A DNA stretch of 64,000 nt from positions 310,001 to 374,000 of the forward strand of contig NZ_JACSPW010000001.1 in assembly GCF_014836935.1 (NCBI RefSeq), written 5' to 3'. This document shows positions 36,292-46,767 of this stretch, in pieces (positions within the stretch are counted from its first letter, which is position 1; each line of letters opens with the position of its first letter). The notes under the pieces were generated by a model. That model saw only the letters and a list, made by a program, of their open reading frames with translations. It had not been told where the DNA came from and searched no databases. Source of the stretch: Solibacillus merdavium. Lineage in GTDB: Bacteria; Bacillota; Bacilli; Bacillales_A; Planococcaceae. The translations under genes were made by a program, and so were the position numbers.

Positions 36292-37605
36292 ATGACACAA
36301 CAAATAGTAAATGTAATTGGAGCAGGTTTAGCTGGTTCAGAAGCAGCTTGGCAAATTGCGAAGCGCGGTGTGAACGTACGTTTATATGAAATGCGCCCAG
36401 TAAAGCAAACACCTGCACATCACACAGATAAATTCGCTGAGCTTGTATGCTCAAACTCTTTACGTGCAAATGGCTTAACAAACGCTGTTGGTGTAATCAA
36501 AGAGGAAATGCGTAAATTGGATTCTGTTATTATAGCAGCAGCGGACAATAGTTCAGTACCTGCCGGTGGTGCCTTGGCTGTAGACCGACATGAGTTTGCG
36601 GGACATGTAACAGATAAAGTTAAAAATCATCCGCTAATTGAGGTTATCAATGAAGAAGTAACTGAAATTCCTGAAGGGATTACTGTTATTGCGACAGGAC
36701 CATTAACTTCCGAAGCGTTAGCGAAGGAGATTCAAGGTCTTACTGGGGAAGAATATTTATACTTCTATGATGCAGCGGCACCTATCATCGAAAAAGATTC
36801 AATCAACATGGACAAAGTATACTTGAAATCACGCTATGACAAAGGTGAAGCAGCATATTTGAACTGTCCAATGACGAAAGAAGAGTTCAATGCATTCCGT
36901 GAAGCATTAATTACTGCAGAATGTGCACCACTAAAGGAATTCGAAAAAGAAAAGTATTTCGAAGGCTGTATGCCAATTGAAGTGATGGCTGCCCGTGGTG
37001 AAAAAACGATGACATTCGGTCCGATGAAGCCAGTAGGTTTAGAAGATCCTAAAACAAATAAACGCCCATATGCCGTTGTTCAATTGCGTCAAGATGATGC
37101 TGCAGGAACACTTTATAATTTGGTAGGTTTCCAAACACACCTAAAATGGCCGGAACAAAAGCGTGTATTCTCCATGATTCCGGGTTTAGAGAATTTAGAA
37201 ATTGTAAGATACGGGGTAATGCACCGTAATACATTTATCAACTCACCAAAGGTATTAACGCAAACTTATCAATTAAAGGCTCGTCCAAATCTATTCTTTG
37301 CTGGTCAAATGACAGGTGTGGAAGGCTATGTAGAATCTGCAGGCAGTGGGTTAATTGCAGGAATCAACGCAGCTCGCATGGCGCTAGGTCAAGAGTTGCT
37401 GTACTTCCCGCACGAAACAGCTTTAGGTGCGATGGCTCGTTACATTACACATACAGATGCGAAAAACTTCCAACCAATGAACGTAAACTTCGGCATTTTC
37501 CCGGAGCTTGGCGAACGTATTAAATCAAAGCCGGAGCGAGCAGAACGCCATGCAAACCGCGCATTAGAATCAATTCAGAATTTTATTAATACTCAAGTAG
37601 TTTAA
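36292..37605 (+). CDS. trmFO: Methylenetetrahydrofolate-tRNA-(uracil-5-)-methyltransferase TrmFO
   Basis: The 437-residue FAD- and folate-dependent enzyme makes m5U54 in the tRNA T-loop. It begins with the FAD-binding [11 protein letters not shown] (10-20) and shows [27 protein letters not shown] and [25 protein letters not shown]. It was formerly called Gid. It follows topA in the same transcript and ends at a good terminator. Confidence 0.97.
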   Translation: MTQQIVNVIGAGLAGSEAAWQIAKRGVNVRLYEMRPVKQTPAHHTDKFAELVCSNSLRANGLTNAVGVIKEEMRKLDSVIIAAADNSSVPAGGALAVDRHEFAGHVTDKVKNHPLIEVINEEVTEIPEGITVIATGPLTSEALAKEIQGLTGEEYLYFYDAAAPIIEKDSINMDKVYLKSRYDKGEAAYLNCPMTKEEFNAFREALITAECAPLKEFEKEKYFEGCMPIEVMAARGEKTMTFGPMKPVGLEDPKTNKRPYAVVQLRQDDAAGTLYNLVGFQTHLKWPEQKRVFSMIPGLENLEIVRYGVMHRNTFINSPKVLTQTYQLKARPNLFFAGQMTGVEGYVESAGSGLIAGINAARMALGQELLYFPHETALGAMARYITHTDAKNFQPMNVNFGIFPELGERIKSKPERAERHANRALESIQNFINTQVV

Positions 37606-37610
37606 TTGCG

Positions 37611-37648
37611 AAAAGCCCTTAAAGACTGATATACTTTAGGGGCTTTTA
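37611..37648 (+). terminator. Terminator after trmFO
   Basis: A 13-bp stem (AAAGCCCTTAAAG with CTTTAGGGGCTTT, one G-U) ends in TTTT. It separates topA-trmFO from xerC-codY. Confidence 0.85.
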
Positions 37649-37867
37649 CATTTATGCTATAAAATTCAGTGAAATATTGGGTAAACTAGAAAAATATTGT
37701 GATAATTATTGGAATTGCCGAATAAATACAAGAAAAGTGAATAATTCTAGCATATTTTACTTGAAAAGTTATCATGATAGGTATAGTGTCAATATGTATG
37801 TTTTTTTAGGAAATATTAAGTGTCCATACACATCATTTCTCTTTTGGAATAACTGGGGGTATACAGG

Positions 37868-38767
37868 ATGGATGTAACATTGCAAAATCATTTAGAACAA
37901 TTTATTCGCTACGTACAGTTGGAAAAGAACTTTTCTCTACATACTGTACGAGAATATCAATCTGATTTACATGAGTTCTTTGCATTTTTACATTCTGAAG
38001 GTGTACAAAAAATTACAGAAGTTGAATATATCCATGCACGTTTGTATGTAACAAAGCTTTATGATGAACAAAAAGCAAGAACTTCCATCTCAAGGAAAAT
38101 CTCATCTATCCGTTCTTTTTTCCGGTTTTTAAATCGAGAACTGAATATTGATGATGCTCCGTTTCGTTCACTTTATCATCCGAAAAAGGAAGAGCGATTA
38201 CCGAGCTTTTTTTATGAGGAAGAATTAAAACAACTATTCGAAAAAAATGAAGGCAATGAGCCTATCCAAATTCGTAATATCGCATTGTTGGAGATTCTAT
38301 ATGCTACCGGCATGCGTGTAAGTGAATGTGTAAGTTTAGAGCTTGCAGACATCGATTTTCATTACAGTATCGTCCGTGTCATGGGAAAAGGCCGTAAAGA
38401 GCGAATTATTCCCTTTGGACAGTATGCACATGAGGCACTTACTCGTTATATAGAGCAGGTCCGTCCATCTTTAATGAAAAAAGAAAACCATCAAAAAGTC
38501 TTTGTCAATATGCGAGGTGGCGAACTTACTACCCGTGGTGTGCGTTATATATTAAGTGAAATGATCGATAATGCAAGTATGCACACTAAAATTTATCCAC
38601 ATATGCTGCGCCACACATTTGCTACGCATTTATTAAATAATGGAGCGGATATGCGTACAGTTCAGGAATTACTTGGACACGCGAATTTATCTTCAACTCA
38701 GATTTATACTCATGTAACGAAAGAAGCTTTAAGAAAGACATATATGAATAGTCATCCGAGAGCATAA
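37868..38767 (+). CDS. xerC: Tyrosine recombinase XerC (CodV)
   Basis: The 299-residue recombinase resolves chromosome dimers at dif with a XerD partner (RipX, not here). It has an N-terminal SAM-like DNA-binding domain (about 1-90) and a catalytic domain with GMRVSECVSLELADID (first Arg), MGKGRKER, HMLRHTFATHLLNNGADMRT (His, Arg) and nucleophile Tyr280 in IYTHVT. The ATG at 37868 follows GGGGG. It heads the codV-clpQ-clpY-codY type operon. Confidence 0.95.
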   Translation: MDVTLQNHLEQFIRYVQLEKNFSLHTVREYQSDLHEFFAFLHSEGVQKITEVEYIHARLYVTKLYDEQKARTSISRKISSIRSFFRFLNRELNIDDAPFRSLYHPKKEERLPSFFYEEELKQLFEKNEGNEPIQIRNIALLEILYATGMRVSECVSLELADIDFHYSIVRVMGKGRKERIIPFGQYAHEALTRYIEQVRPSLMKKENHQKVFVNMRGGELTTRGVRYILSEMIDNASMHTKIYPHMLRHTFATHLLNNGADMRTVQELLGHANLSSTQIYTHVTKEALRKTYMNSHPRA

Positions 38768-38786
38768 AGTTAAGGGGGAATGAAAT

Positions 38787-39329
38787 ATGGGTCAAATTCA
38801 TGCGACAACGATATTCGCCATTCATCATAAAGGTGAATGTGCAATGGCAGGGGATGGTCAAGTTACATTAGGGAATGCAGTTGTAATGAAGCATACGGCA
38901 CGTAAGGTCAGACGTCTGTTTAATGGGAAAGTTTTAGCGGGATTCGCAGGTTCTGTCGCAGATGCTTTTACATTATTTGAAATGTTTGAGGCGAAGCTCA
39001 ATGAGTATAATGGGAATCTACAAAGGGCTTCAGTCGAAGTAGCAAAGCAATGGCGTGGAGATAAAATGCTACGACAGCTTGAAGCGATGCTGCTCGTCAT
39101 GGACGAATCAACATTGCTGCTTGTATCAGGTACAGGTGAAGTTATTGAGCCGGATGATGGGATTTTAGCGATCGGCTCCGGAGGTAATTATGCTTTATCG
39201 GCTGGTCGAGCATTGAAGAAACATGCTGGAGATCATTTATCGGCAAAGGAAATCGCAGAAGCTGCATTAACGACTGCTGCGGATATTTGTGTGTTTACAA
39301 ACCATAATATAATCTTGGAGGTATTATAA
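38787..39329 (+). CDS. hslV: ATP-dependent protease proteolytic subunit HslV (ClpQ/CodW)
   Basis: The 180-residue Ntn-hydrolase subunit forms the two-tiered protease core closed by HslU rings. The mature-type motif [24 protein letters not shown] and the [10 protein letters not shown] loop are well conserved. The visible N-terminus is MGQIHATT: there is no Ser directly after Met as in B. subtilis ClpQ, so removal of five or six residues would be needed to expose a conserved Thr. The stop codon overlaps the hslU start (TAATG). Confidence 0.96.
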   Translation: MGQIHATTIFAIHHKGECAMAGDGQVTLGNAVVMKHTARKVRRLFNGKVLAGFAGSVADAFTLFEMFEAKLNEYNGNLQRASVEVAKQWRGDKMLRQLEAMLLVMDESTLLLVSGTGEVIEPDDGILAIGSGGNYALSAGRALKKHAGDHLSAKEIAEAALTTAADICVFTNHNIILEVL

Positions 39330-40720
39330 TGACTTCGATCAATTTAACACCAAGACAAATTACGGAACATTTGAATCGACATATTGTTGGTCAGGAAACA
39401 GCCAAGCGCGCTGTGGCGATTGCATTACGCAACCGTTACCGCCGTTCATTGCTAAGTGAAGAATTAAAAACTGAAGTAATACCGAAAAATATATTAATGA
39501 TTGGACCTACTGGTGTAGGGAAGACAGAAATTGCGCGTAGAATTGCTAAACTAACAAATGCCCCATTTATTAAAGTGGAAGCAACAAAGTTTACGGAAGT
39601 TGGATATGTAGGTCGTGATGTTGAATCAATGGTGCGTGACCTAGTAGAAGCGTCTCGGCGCCTTGTGAAAGACGAAATGGTTGAAGCAGTAAAGGAACAG
39701 GCTGAGCGCAATGCAAATGAAGTGCTAATAAAATTATTAGTCCCTTCAAAAGTAAAAGAAAAGCTGACGCAAAATCCATTTGAAATGCTCTTTGGACAAA
39801 AAGACACAGCACAAGAAGATGCTGCTCAACAAGAAGAGCCTGAGATTCGTACTAGACGTGCGCAAATTGCTCAGGATTTAAAAGACGGAAAATTAGAAGA
39901 ACAGTGGGTAACGATAGAAGTGACGGAAAGTGCACCATCACTTTTTGATGCGATGCCCGGAATGAATATCGATAATGCGAATGGTATGCAGGATATGCTG
40001 TCTAATTTAATGCCGAAAAAAACAAAAAAACGTAAAGTCCAAGTAAAGGATGCACGCCGCATTTTAGTTCAGGAAGAAGCCAATAAACTAATCGATACAG
40101 ATGCTTTATCCAGTGAAGCAATTAACCGTGCAGAGCAGTCCGGTATTATTTTTATTGACGAAATTGACAAAATTGCGAGTAAAGGTTCTTCATCTGCCGA
40201 AGTATCCCGTGAAGGGGTGCAACGTGATATATTACCGATTGTAGAGGGGTCAACTGTAACAACGAAATATGGAACTGTAAAAACCGATTACATGCTTTTT
40301 ATAGCAGCAGGTGCGTTCCATATATCTAAGCCGAGCGATTTAATCCCAGAATTGCAAGGGCGATTCCCAATTCGTGTAGAACTTGAAAAATTAACGAAGG
40401 ACGATTTTGTACGTATATTACAGGAGCCTGATCAATCGTTAATTTTACAATATAAAGCATTACTTGAAACGGAAGGCGTTACACTTGAATTTACAAAAGA
40501 AGCAATTGAACGTATTGCAGAAATTGCTACTGAAGTAAATCAGGAAACGGATAATATTGGTGCGCGTCGACTTCACACAATTTTAGAACGATTACTTGAA
40601 GAACTTTCTTATGAGGCTTCTGAAATTGCACCAGCACATATCGACATTACCCCGAACTATGTCGATCAAAAATTGTCGAATATAGTAAAAAACAAAGATT
40701 TATCACAATTTATTCTTTAA
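39329..40720 (+). CDS. hslU: ATP-dependent protease ATPase subunit HslU (ClpY)
   Basis: The 463-residue AAA+ unfoldase feeds substrates to HslV. It starts [17 protein letters not shown] and has Walker [10 protein letters not shown] (about 60-68), the family pore motif GYVGRDVES, an inserted I-domain (about 105-240), Walker [12 protein letters not shown] (about 273), and C-terminal sensor segments. The last residues (FIL) fit the HslV-docking tail. Its start overlaps the hslV stop by 1 bp; codY follows after 85 bp with no terminator. Confidence 0.97.
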   Translation: MTSINLTPRQITEHLNRHIVGQETAKRAVAIALRNRYRRSLLSEELKTEVIPKNILMIGPTGVGKTEIARRIAKLTNAPFIKVEATKFTEVGYVGRDVESMVRDLVEASRRLVKDEMVEAVKEQAERNANEVLIKLLVPSKVKEKLTQNPFEMLFGQKDTAQEDAAQQEEPEIRTRRAQIAQDLKDGKLEEQWVTIEVTESAPSLFDAMPGMNIDNANGMQDMLSNLMPKKTKKRKVQVKDARRILVQEEANKLIDTDALSSEAINRAEQSGIIFIDEIDKIASKGSSSAEVSREGVQRDILPIVEGSTVTTKYGTVKTDYMLFIAAGAFHISKPSDLIPELQGRFPIRVELEKLTKDDFVRILQEPDQSLILQYKALLETEGVTLEFTKEAIERIAEIATEVNQETDNIGARRLHTILERLLEELSYEASEIAPAHIDITPNYVDQKLSNIVKNKDLSQFIL

Positions 40721-40805
40721 TTATAAGTTGAATTAGTATCTTTAAATTGTAAAAACCTTTAGAATATTAAGTGAATTAAACAAGTCCTGTAGGAGGAAAA
40801 TAGAA

Positions 40806-41585
40806 ATGAATTTATTAACAAAAACACGAAAAATCAATTCGATGTTACAAGCATCTGCTGGGAAACCGGTTAACTTTAAAGAAATGGCAAATACTTTAGG
40901 TGATATAATCGAAAGTAACGTATTTATCGTAAGCCGTAAAGGGAAGTTACTTGGTATTTCCATTCACCAGCAAATCGAAAATGAGCGTATGAAAAAAATG
41001 TTTGAAGTGCGCCAATTCCCAGAAGCATATACACAAAACTTATTCAATATTACTGAAACATCTCCTAACTTGGATGTTAATAATGAACATACAGCATTCC
41101 CTGTTGAAAACAAAGACTTGTTTTCAAACGGATTAACTACTATTGTTCCTATTATTGGTGGCGGTGACCGTTTAGGAACGTTAATTTTAGCTCGCATTAG
41201 CGATCAGTTTGAAGATGATGATTTAATTCTTGCTGAATATGGCGCAACAGTAGTTGGTATGGAAATCTTACGCGAAAAGTCGGAAGAGATTGAAGAAGAA
41301 GCTCGTTCGAAGGCTGTCGTTCAAATGGCAATTAACTCGTTATCTTATTCTGAACTTGAAGCGATTGAGCATATTTTTGAAGAGCTTGATGGCAATGAAG
41401 GTTTGCTTGTAGCTTCTAAAATTGCAGACCGTGTAGGAATTACTCGCTCGGTTATCGTTAACGCTTTACGTAAGCTGGAATCCGCAGGTGTTATTGAATC
41501 GCGTTCGTTAGGGATGAAGGGAACATATATTAAAGTATTGAACGATAAATTCCTTACAGCTTTGGCAGAAATCAAAATGAAATAA
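40806..41585 (+). CDS. codY: GTP- and branched-chain-amino-acid-sensing repressor CodY
   Basis: The 259-residue global regulator has an N-terminal GAF domain binding Ile/Leu/Val, a central linker helix and a C-terminal winged helix-turn-helix ([31 protein letters not shown], about 199-229). It represses nitrogen, competence and motility genes while nutrients are plentiful. RBS GGAGGAAAA. It is last in the xerC-hslV-hslU-codY cluster. In B. subtilis it also represses the fla/che promoter, and that operon starts 0.5 kb downstream here. Confidence 0.97.
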   Translation: MNLLTKTRKINSMLQASAGKPVNFKEMANTLGDIIESNVFIVSRKGKLLGISIHQQIENERMKKMFEVRQFPEAYTQNLFNITETSPNLDVNNEHTAFPVENKDLFSNGLTTIVPIIGGGDRLGTLILARISDQFEDDDLILAEYGATVVGMEILREKSEEIEEEARSKAVVQMAINSLSYSELEAIEHIFEELDGNEGLLVASKIADRVGITRSVIVNALRKLESAGVIESRSLGMKGTYIKVLNDKFLTALAEIKMK

Positions 41586-41594
41586 ATAATAAAC

Positions 41595-41636
41595 AGACAT
41601 GATGAGGTTTTTCTACCTTGTTGTGTCTTTTTTTTT
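41595..41636 (+). terminator. Terminator after codY
   Basis: A 13-bp stem rich in G-U pairs (AGACATGATGAGG with CCTTGTTGTGTCT) followed by nine T. Confidence 0.85.
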
Positions 41637-42124
41637 GAGGGCGATTTGGGTACTTTTTACTGTTTATGTAAAACAAATGATAGTTATGGATTGGTTGCTA
41701 CAATAAAATAAATAATATTTATACCTATATAAAAATAAAACCGTATGACAAAGGGTTTGTTACAATTTTATGAATTATTATTATAAAGTCCAACTTTTAC
41801 AGGGTTTTAGTGTATGATATTTGAGTCTAATTTATATATTAGTTCTATTAAATCATTTATAATGAAAGGTATTATATATTATAAATTAGTATTTTCCTGA
41901 TTGCAGGATAGAATGATAGGTTCAAAAGGATTATATTACTAGGAAATATATATTTGTTTTTCACTAAAATGCCAATTAATAAAGAAAAAAAATCGCGAAA
42001 AATGGTTAATTTAGACTATCTAATAGGGTCTAAAGTCGATAGACACTGCGAAAAAATATAATTACAATTGTATTATTAAGATTTCCTGTACATTATTTAG
42101 TAAACAATGAATGAGGTGAGCATT
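41637..42124. other. Gene-free, AT-rich control region upstream of the fla/che operon
   Basis: No coding frame is credible. The region should hold the main flagellar promoter(s), but none stands out. A TTACAA/TATAAA pair (41760/41782) is a weak SigA candidate. GTCGATAG (42035-42042) is like a SigD -10 but has no -35 match. Small palindromes occur (CTAAT...ATTAG near 41826; GACTATC...GATAGAC at 42014-42044). I found no clear CodY box. Confidence 0.5.
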
Positions 42125-42514
42125 TTGGATTTATTTGGTGGTACTATAAACAGTCTGGAAAAAGGACTTTCGTACGCTACATTAAAGAATAAAGCAATTT
42201 CCCAAAATATTGCGAATGTTGATACACCGAACTATAAAACGAAAGAAGTAAGCTTTAAAGATGTTTTTAATGATGTGAAAAAAGATTCAATCTCGGCCAA
42301 TCGAACAGATGCTAGACATTATGATTTTAAAATGGAAATCGGTGGCAATGGTGTGTACTCAAATAATTTCCGTACTAGGCCAAATGGTAATGCAGTGAAT
42401 ATGGATGCGGAACAAGCTAAATTAGCTGAAAATACCATTTACTACAATGCCCTTATCGATCGAATTGGTAGTAAATTTTCTACGTTAAATAACGTTGTCA
42501 AAGGGGGGAGATAG
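42125..42514 (+). CDS. flgB: Flagellar basal-body rod protein FlgB
   Basis: The 129-residue proximal rod subunit is the same length as B. subtilis FlgB. It shows the rod/hook family N-terminal motif AISQNIANVDTPNYK. The TTG start at 42125 is chosen because GAGGTGA is then correctly spaced and the product begins (M)DLFGGTINSLEK, matching the family; an ATG at 42107 would precede the RBS. It is the first gene of the fla/che operon, 2 bp before flgC. Confidence 0.95.
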   Translation: MDLFGGTINSLEKGLSYATLKNKAISQNIANVDTPNYKTKEVSFKDVFNDVKKDSISANRTDARHYDFKMEIGGNGVYSNNFRTRPNGNAVNMDAEQAKLAENTIYYNALIDRIGSKFSTLNNVVKGGR

Positions 42515-42516
42515 TC

Positions 42517-42981
42517 ATGTCGATTTTTCATAGTATGAATACGACAGCTTCTGCCTTAACAACGCAACGTTTGCGAATGGATGTTATATCGTCAAATATA
42601 GCAAATGTAGATACGACCCGGGCAAAGCAAGTGAACGGGGAGTGGGAGCCGTACCGTAGGAAATCTGTTACTTTAAAAGAACAGGAAGGTCAATTTTCCA
42701 GCTTCCTGAATAGTGCGATGGGTAAAACGGTGAAAAGCGGTGCTGGGAATGGCGTGAAAGTTTCTTCTATTAAAGATGATACTGAGACACCATTTAAGCT
42801 AGTTTATGACCCTACACATCCTGATGCGAATGCAGATGGCTATGTACAAATGTCAAATGTTGATTTATTAAAGGAAATGGTTGATTTGATTTCAGCGAGC
42901 AGATCGTATGAGGCGAATATAACTGTTTTTAATGCAAACAAAAACATGTTAACAAAAGCTTTAGAAATTGGGAAAGGATGA
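42517..42981 (+). CDS. flgC: Flagellar basal-body rod protein FlgC
   Basis: The 154-residue rod subunit has the N-terminal motif RLRMDVISSNIANVDTTRA and the C-terminal helix SNVDLLKEMVDLISASRSYEANI...NKNMLTKALEIGKG that polymerises in the rod core. It is exported by the flagellar type III apparatus without a cleaved signal. RBS AAGGGGGGAG; it sits between flgB and fliE. Confidence 0.96.
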   Translation: MSIFHSMNTTASALTTQRLRMDVISSNIANVDTTRAKQVNGEWEPYRRKSVTLKEQEGQFSSFLNSAMGKTVKSGAGNGVKVSSIKDDTETPFKLVYDPTHPDANADGYVQMSNVDLLKEMVDLISASRSYEANITVFNANKNMLTKALEIGKG

Positions 42982-42988
42982 TTATTAA

Positions 42989-43297
42989 ATGGCAATTAAT
43001 CCAATATCGTTTATGTCTCCCGCACAATCTGTGAATGAATTAAATGTTCAGAATCAAATAACACCTGCAAATGCACAGCAACAATTTGCTAATACTTTAA
43101 AAGAAGCGATTGCTAGTGTAAATGAACATCAAAAAACATCAGATACAATGACACAAAAATTAATCAATGGTGGAGATGTTGATTTATTTGAAGTAATGGT
43201 TGCAGCGCAGAAAGCAAGTGTTACTTTAAACACAACAATTGAAGTTCGTAATAAAGCTGTAGAGGCTTATCAAGAAATTATGCGTATGAGTGTGTAA
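42989..43297 (+). CDS. fliE: Flagellar hook-basal body complex protein FliE
   Basis: The 102-residue helical protein joins the MS ring to the rod and is the first substrate of the export gate. The conserved C-terminal segment GDVDLFEVMVAAQKASVTLNTTIEVRNKAVEAYQEIMRM is clear. RBS GGAAAGGATG. It follows flgC by 7 bp, in the normal order, and precedes fliF. Confidence 0.95.
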   Translation: MAINPISFMSPAQSVNELNVQNQITPANAQQQFANTLKEAIASVNEHQKTSDTMTQKLINGGDVDLFEVMVAAQKASVTLNTTIEVRNKAVEAYQEIMRMSV

Positions 43298-43354
43298 TGA
43301 TTTGAACAACGAATAATAAATTGTTGGGCATTCACTATTAGCGGAGGATTCATA

Positions 43355-44944
43355 ATGAATGAACGACTTACTAAAATTAAAAGCGACTCCACTGGTTTTT
43401 GGCAAAGTCGCACAAAAAATCAAAAAGGTGCGATAATTGGAGCACTTTTAGCTGTTATTGTAATTGCAGCTACTATTACATATTTTTCTACCCGCACTAC
43501 AATGGCACAATTATTCCCGGAAATGTCTCAAGCTGAGGTAGGAAGAATTACGGAAGTGCTTGCTTCGCAAGGTGTAAAATATGAAGTGACAAATGGTGGA
43601 ACAATAATATTGGTCCCGGAAAATAAAGTGCAGGATCTGCAAGTATCCTTAGCAGCACAGGGGTATCCAGATTCTGGTGAAATTGATACTTCATTCTTTA
43701 CATCAAATGCCGGGTTTGGGATGACGGACAACGAATTTAATGTTATAAAACAAGCGACAATTGAGACAGATTTAGCTAATTTAGTCCGTAAATTCGAAGG
43801 TGTTAAAGATGCAAGTGTCATGATAAGTTTGCCGGAAGAAGGCGTATTCCTTAAAGATGCAAAAGGTGAAGCGCAAGCGGCTATAGTATTAAATACAGCT
43901 CCAGGGCATAAGTTTTCGGATGACCAAATTAAAGGATTATTTAATTTAGTTTCAATGAGTATTCCGAACTTACCAAAAGAAAATATAACGATAATGAATC
44001 AATATTCTGAATATTATGACCTTGCTTCTGCAGAAAGTGGAGGTAATGGGATAAATACTGTTACTGGGCAGATGGAAGTGAAAAAAACGATTGAACGTGA
44101 CTTGCAGCGTCAAGTTCAGCAAATGCTTGGAACGTTAATCGGTCCCGAAAAAGTCGTAGTAAATGTTTCGGCCGATATTGATTTTAAAAAAGAAAATCGT
44201 GAAGAAAATTTAGTACAGCCTGTAGATGAAGAAAATATGACAGGTATAGAAATAAGTGCCCAACGTATCACTGAAACATATTCAGGTGGGACCATGGCAG
44301 ACGGTACTACAGAAGCTGGAGGGGTTACGGATAACTTTGTTGATTATGTGGAAGGTTCTACAGGGGATGGCGATTATGAACGTGTAGAAGAAACAATTAA
44401 CAACGATGTAAACCGTATACGCCGAGAAATCCAGGAAAGTCCATACAAAATCCGTAATTTAGGCATTCAAGTAATGGTAGAGCCACCTAACGCAGTGGAT
44501 GAATTTGATCAAGGTGTTCGTACAGATATTGAACAAATTTTATCGACAATTGTACGTACTTCAATTGATCAAGAAGCTGCCGGTAATTTAACAGATGAAG
44601 AGATTGCTAATCGTATAGTTGTATCTGTTCAGCAATTCCACGGTAACGATTCGACTAATGAACAACCAGAATCAGTTATTCCTTGGTGGATATGGGTAAT
44701 AGGTGGAATTTTACTGGTTGCAATTATATTGCTAATAGTTTACGTAATTCGTACACGTAGACGCAAACAAGAAGAAGAAGAGCTGGAAATATTAGAACAG
44801 CAACAACAATTAATTGAAATAGAAGATATTTCTGAAGAAAAAGAAACTGAAGCGACTGTACGCCGTAAGCAATTAGAAAAAATGGCAAAAGAAAAGCCAG
44901 AAGATTTTGCAAAGCTATTGCGTAGTTGGATTGCTGAAGACTAA
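43355..44944 (+). CDS. fliF: Flagellar M-ring protein FliF
   Basis: The 529-residue MS-ring protein has two membrane segments (about 26-45, GAIIGALLAVIVIAATITYF, and about 446-467, WWIWVIGGILLVAIILLIVYVI) around a large periplasm-facing region with the ring-building motifs. The cytoplasmic C-terminal tail (DFAKLLRSWIAED) binds FliG. It is the base on which the switch and export apparatus assemble. RBS GCGGAGG. Confidence 0.97.
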   Translation: MNERLTKIKSDSTGFWQSRTKNQKGAIIGALLAVIVIAATITYFSTRTTMAQLFPEMSQAEVGRITEVLASQGVKYEVTNGGTIILVPENKVQDLQVSLAAQGYPDSGEIDTSFFTSNAGFGMTDNEFNVIKQATIETDLANLVRKFEGVKDASVMISLPEEGVFLKDAKGEAQAAIVLNTAPGHKFSDDQIKGLFNLVSMSIPNLPKENITIMNQYSEYYDLASAESGGNGINTVTGQMEVKKTIERDLQRQVQQMLGTLIGPEKVVVNVSADIDFKKENREENLVQPVDEENMTGIEISAQRITETYSGGTMADGTTEAGGVTDNFVDYVEGSTGDGDYERVEETINNDVNRIRREIQESPYKIRNLGIQVMVEPPNAVDEFDQGVRTDIEQILSTIVRTSIDQEAAGNLTDEEIANRIVVSVQQFHGNDSTNEQPESVIPWWIWVIGGILLVAIILLIVYVIRTRRRKQEEEELEILEQQQQLIEIEDISEEKETEATVRRKQLEKMAKEKPEDFAKLLRSWIAED

Positions 44945-44958
44945 TAGGAGGTTCAGCT

Positions 44959-45972
44959 GTGTCCAAGAAAGATAAAGACTTGTCAGGAAAGCAAAAGGCT
45001 GCTTTACTGCTGATTTCTCTAGGACCGGAAGTCTCGGCTTCTGTATATAAGCATTTAAGCGAAGAGGAAATTGAACGCCTCACACTGGAAATTTCCGGTG
45101 TAAAAAAAGTAGAATCGAATGTTAAAGAAGAGATTATAGAAGAATTTCATCAAATAGCACTTGCGCAAGATTATATTACGCAAGGTGGTATTGGTTATGC
45201 AAAGACAGTTCTTGAAAAAGCATTGGGTGCTGAACAAGCGCAGGCTATTTTAAATCGTCTAACTTCCTCGTTGCAAGTAAGACCATTTGATTTTGCTAGA
45301 AAAGCAGATCCGTCACAAATTTTTAACTTTATTCAAAATGAACACCCTCAAACAATTGCGCTTATTCTTTCTTATTTGGAACCAGGGCAAGCAGGGGTAA
45401 TTCTTTCTTCATTGCCTCAGGAAGTTCAGGCGGATATTGCTAAGCGAATTGCCATTATGGAATCTACTTCACCAGAAGTAATTAGTGAAATTGAATCTGT
45501 ACTGGAACGTAAATTATCATCGACAGTTACGCAGGATTACACGGAAACAGGTGGCGTCGATGCAGTGGTGGAAGTATTAAATGGTGTAGACCGTCAAACA
45601 GAAAAGACAATTCTCGATGCGCTTGAAATTCAAGATCCAGAACTTGCAGAGGAAATTAAGAAACGCATGTTTGTGTTCGAGGATATTGTTACGCTGGACA
45701 ACCGTTCAATTCAACGTGTTATCCGCGACTGTGAAAACGAAGACTTACTATTATCAATGAAAGTTTCTTCAGACGAAGTTAAGGAAATTATTTTCCGCAA
45801 TATGTCGCAACGTATGGCTGAGACATTCCGTGAAGAAATGGAAATTATGGGGCCAGTACGTCTGCGTGATGTAGAAGAAGCTCAATCCCGCATCGTTGCA
45901 GTAATACGCCGCTTAGAAGATGCAGGGGAAATTATAATTGCACGTGGTGGAGGAGATGACGTAATTGTCTAG
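44959..45972 (+). CDS. fliG: Flagellar motor switch protein FliG
   Basis: The 337-residue protein has the three FliG domains: an N-terminal FliF-binding part (LSGKQKAALLLISLG), a middle domain with EHPQTIALILSYL, and the C-terminal torque helix region with the charged series RSIQRVIRDCENEDLLLSMK. It transmits stator force to the rotor. The start is GTG at 44959 with RBS TAGGAGG. It overlaps fliH by 8 bp. Confidence 0.97.
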   Translation: MSKKDKDLSGKQKAALLLISLGPEVSASVYKHLSEEEIERLTLEISGVKKVESNVKEEIIEEFHQIALAQDYITQGGIGYAKTVLEKALGAEQAQAILNRLTSSLQVRPFDFARKADPSQIFNFIQNEHPQTIALILSYLEPGQAGVILSSLPQEVQADIAKRIAIMESTSPEVISEIESVLERKLSSTVTQDYTETGGVDAVVEVLNGVDRQTEKTILDALEIQDPELAEEIKKRMFVFEDIVTLDNRSIQRVIRDCENEDLLLSMKVSSDEVKEIIFRNMSQRMAETFREEMEIMGPVRLRDVEEAQSRIVAVIRRLEDAGEIIIARGGGDDVIV

Positions 45973-46762
45973 AATCATCCGTTCAACAAATGCACAAAAA
46001 GCAGAAGAAGCGTCTACTGTAGAAATTAAACTTCAAAACTTCTTCGAGCCAATTCATTATGCGAAAACGGAAGAAGAACAAATGGACGATACACCTCAAT
46101 TAACTATTGAAGACATTCAACATGAGCGTCAAAAAATGTTAAAAGAGACATCAAATGAAATAGAGAATCAAAAACTTCAGTTTGAGCAATATCGTAATGA
46201 ACAGCTCGCTACAATTGAAGCGCTAAAGCAATCGTGGGAAGAAGAAAAAAAATCACTTCAACTGGAAGCGTATGATGCAGGATTTGCACAAGGGTACGAG
46301 GATGGTGTCCAAAAGGCAAATGCAAATATGCAACAGCAATTGCAAATAGCCAATAATACAATGACTGATGCACAGAAAAATGCTGCCGCCTATATTGAAT
46401 CGCAAGAAGCGGTATTACTGGAACTAGCTATGACGGCTGCGGAGCGTATTATTAATGCACAGCTTGACCGTAATGATCAGCATTTTGTTTCAATTATTGA
46501 ACGTGGATTAAAAGAGGCGCGTGAAATGAAAGAAATAAAATTGTATGTAGCGCCTGAATACCATGCGCTCATTACAGAGAATCATAATGAATTGGCTGAA
46601 ATGTTTCCTGTTAATGTACCCTTTATGATTTTTGTGAATGAAGATTTAGAGTCTACTGAAAGTTATATAGAAACGAATCATGGACGAATTGTCGTATCGA
46701 TAGATGACCAATTGCAAGAACTTCGCCGACAATTATATGAACTAATCGAAAGTAAGGACTGA
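45965..46762 (+). CDS. fliH: Flagellar assembly protein FliH
   Basis: The 265-residue, coiled-coil-rich protein regulates the export ATPase FliI and links it to the C-ring. A long Glu/Lys/Gln coil (about 45-100) leads into the GxxxG-type segment AYDAGFAQGYEDG and the V-ATPase E-like C-terminal domain. The TTG start at 45965, preceded by GGAGGAGATG, lies inside the end of fliG, suggesting coupling. Sequence divergence is typical for FliH; the position between fliG and fliI confirms it. Confidence 0.92.
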   Translation: MSRIIRSTNAQKAEEASTVEIKLQNFFEPIHYAKTEEEQMDDTPQLTIEDIQHERQKMLKETSNEIENQKLQFEQYRNEQLATIEALKQSWEEEKKSLQLEAYDAGFAQGYEDGVQKANANMQQQLQIANNTMTDAQKNAAAYIESQEAVLLELAMTAAERIINAQLDRNDQHFVSIIERGLKEAREMKEIKLYVAPEYHALITENHNELAEMFPVNVPFMIFVNEDLESTESYIETNHGRIVVSIDDQLQELRRQLYELIESKD

Positions 46763-46767
46763 TATAG

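Noticed and set aside
37677-37877. 66-codon frame between trmFO and xerC
   Set aside because: TTG start without RBS and an unusual composition; it runs into the xerC start in another frame.
42016-42042. SigD promoter for the fla/che operon (GTCGATAG)
   Set aside because: No acceptable -35 (TAAA-like) at 14-16 bp; the match is only partial.
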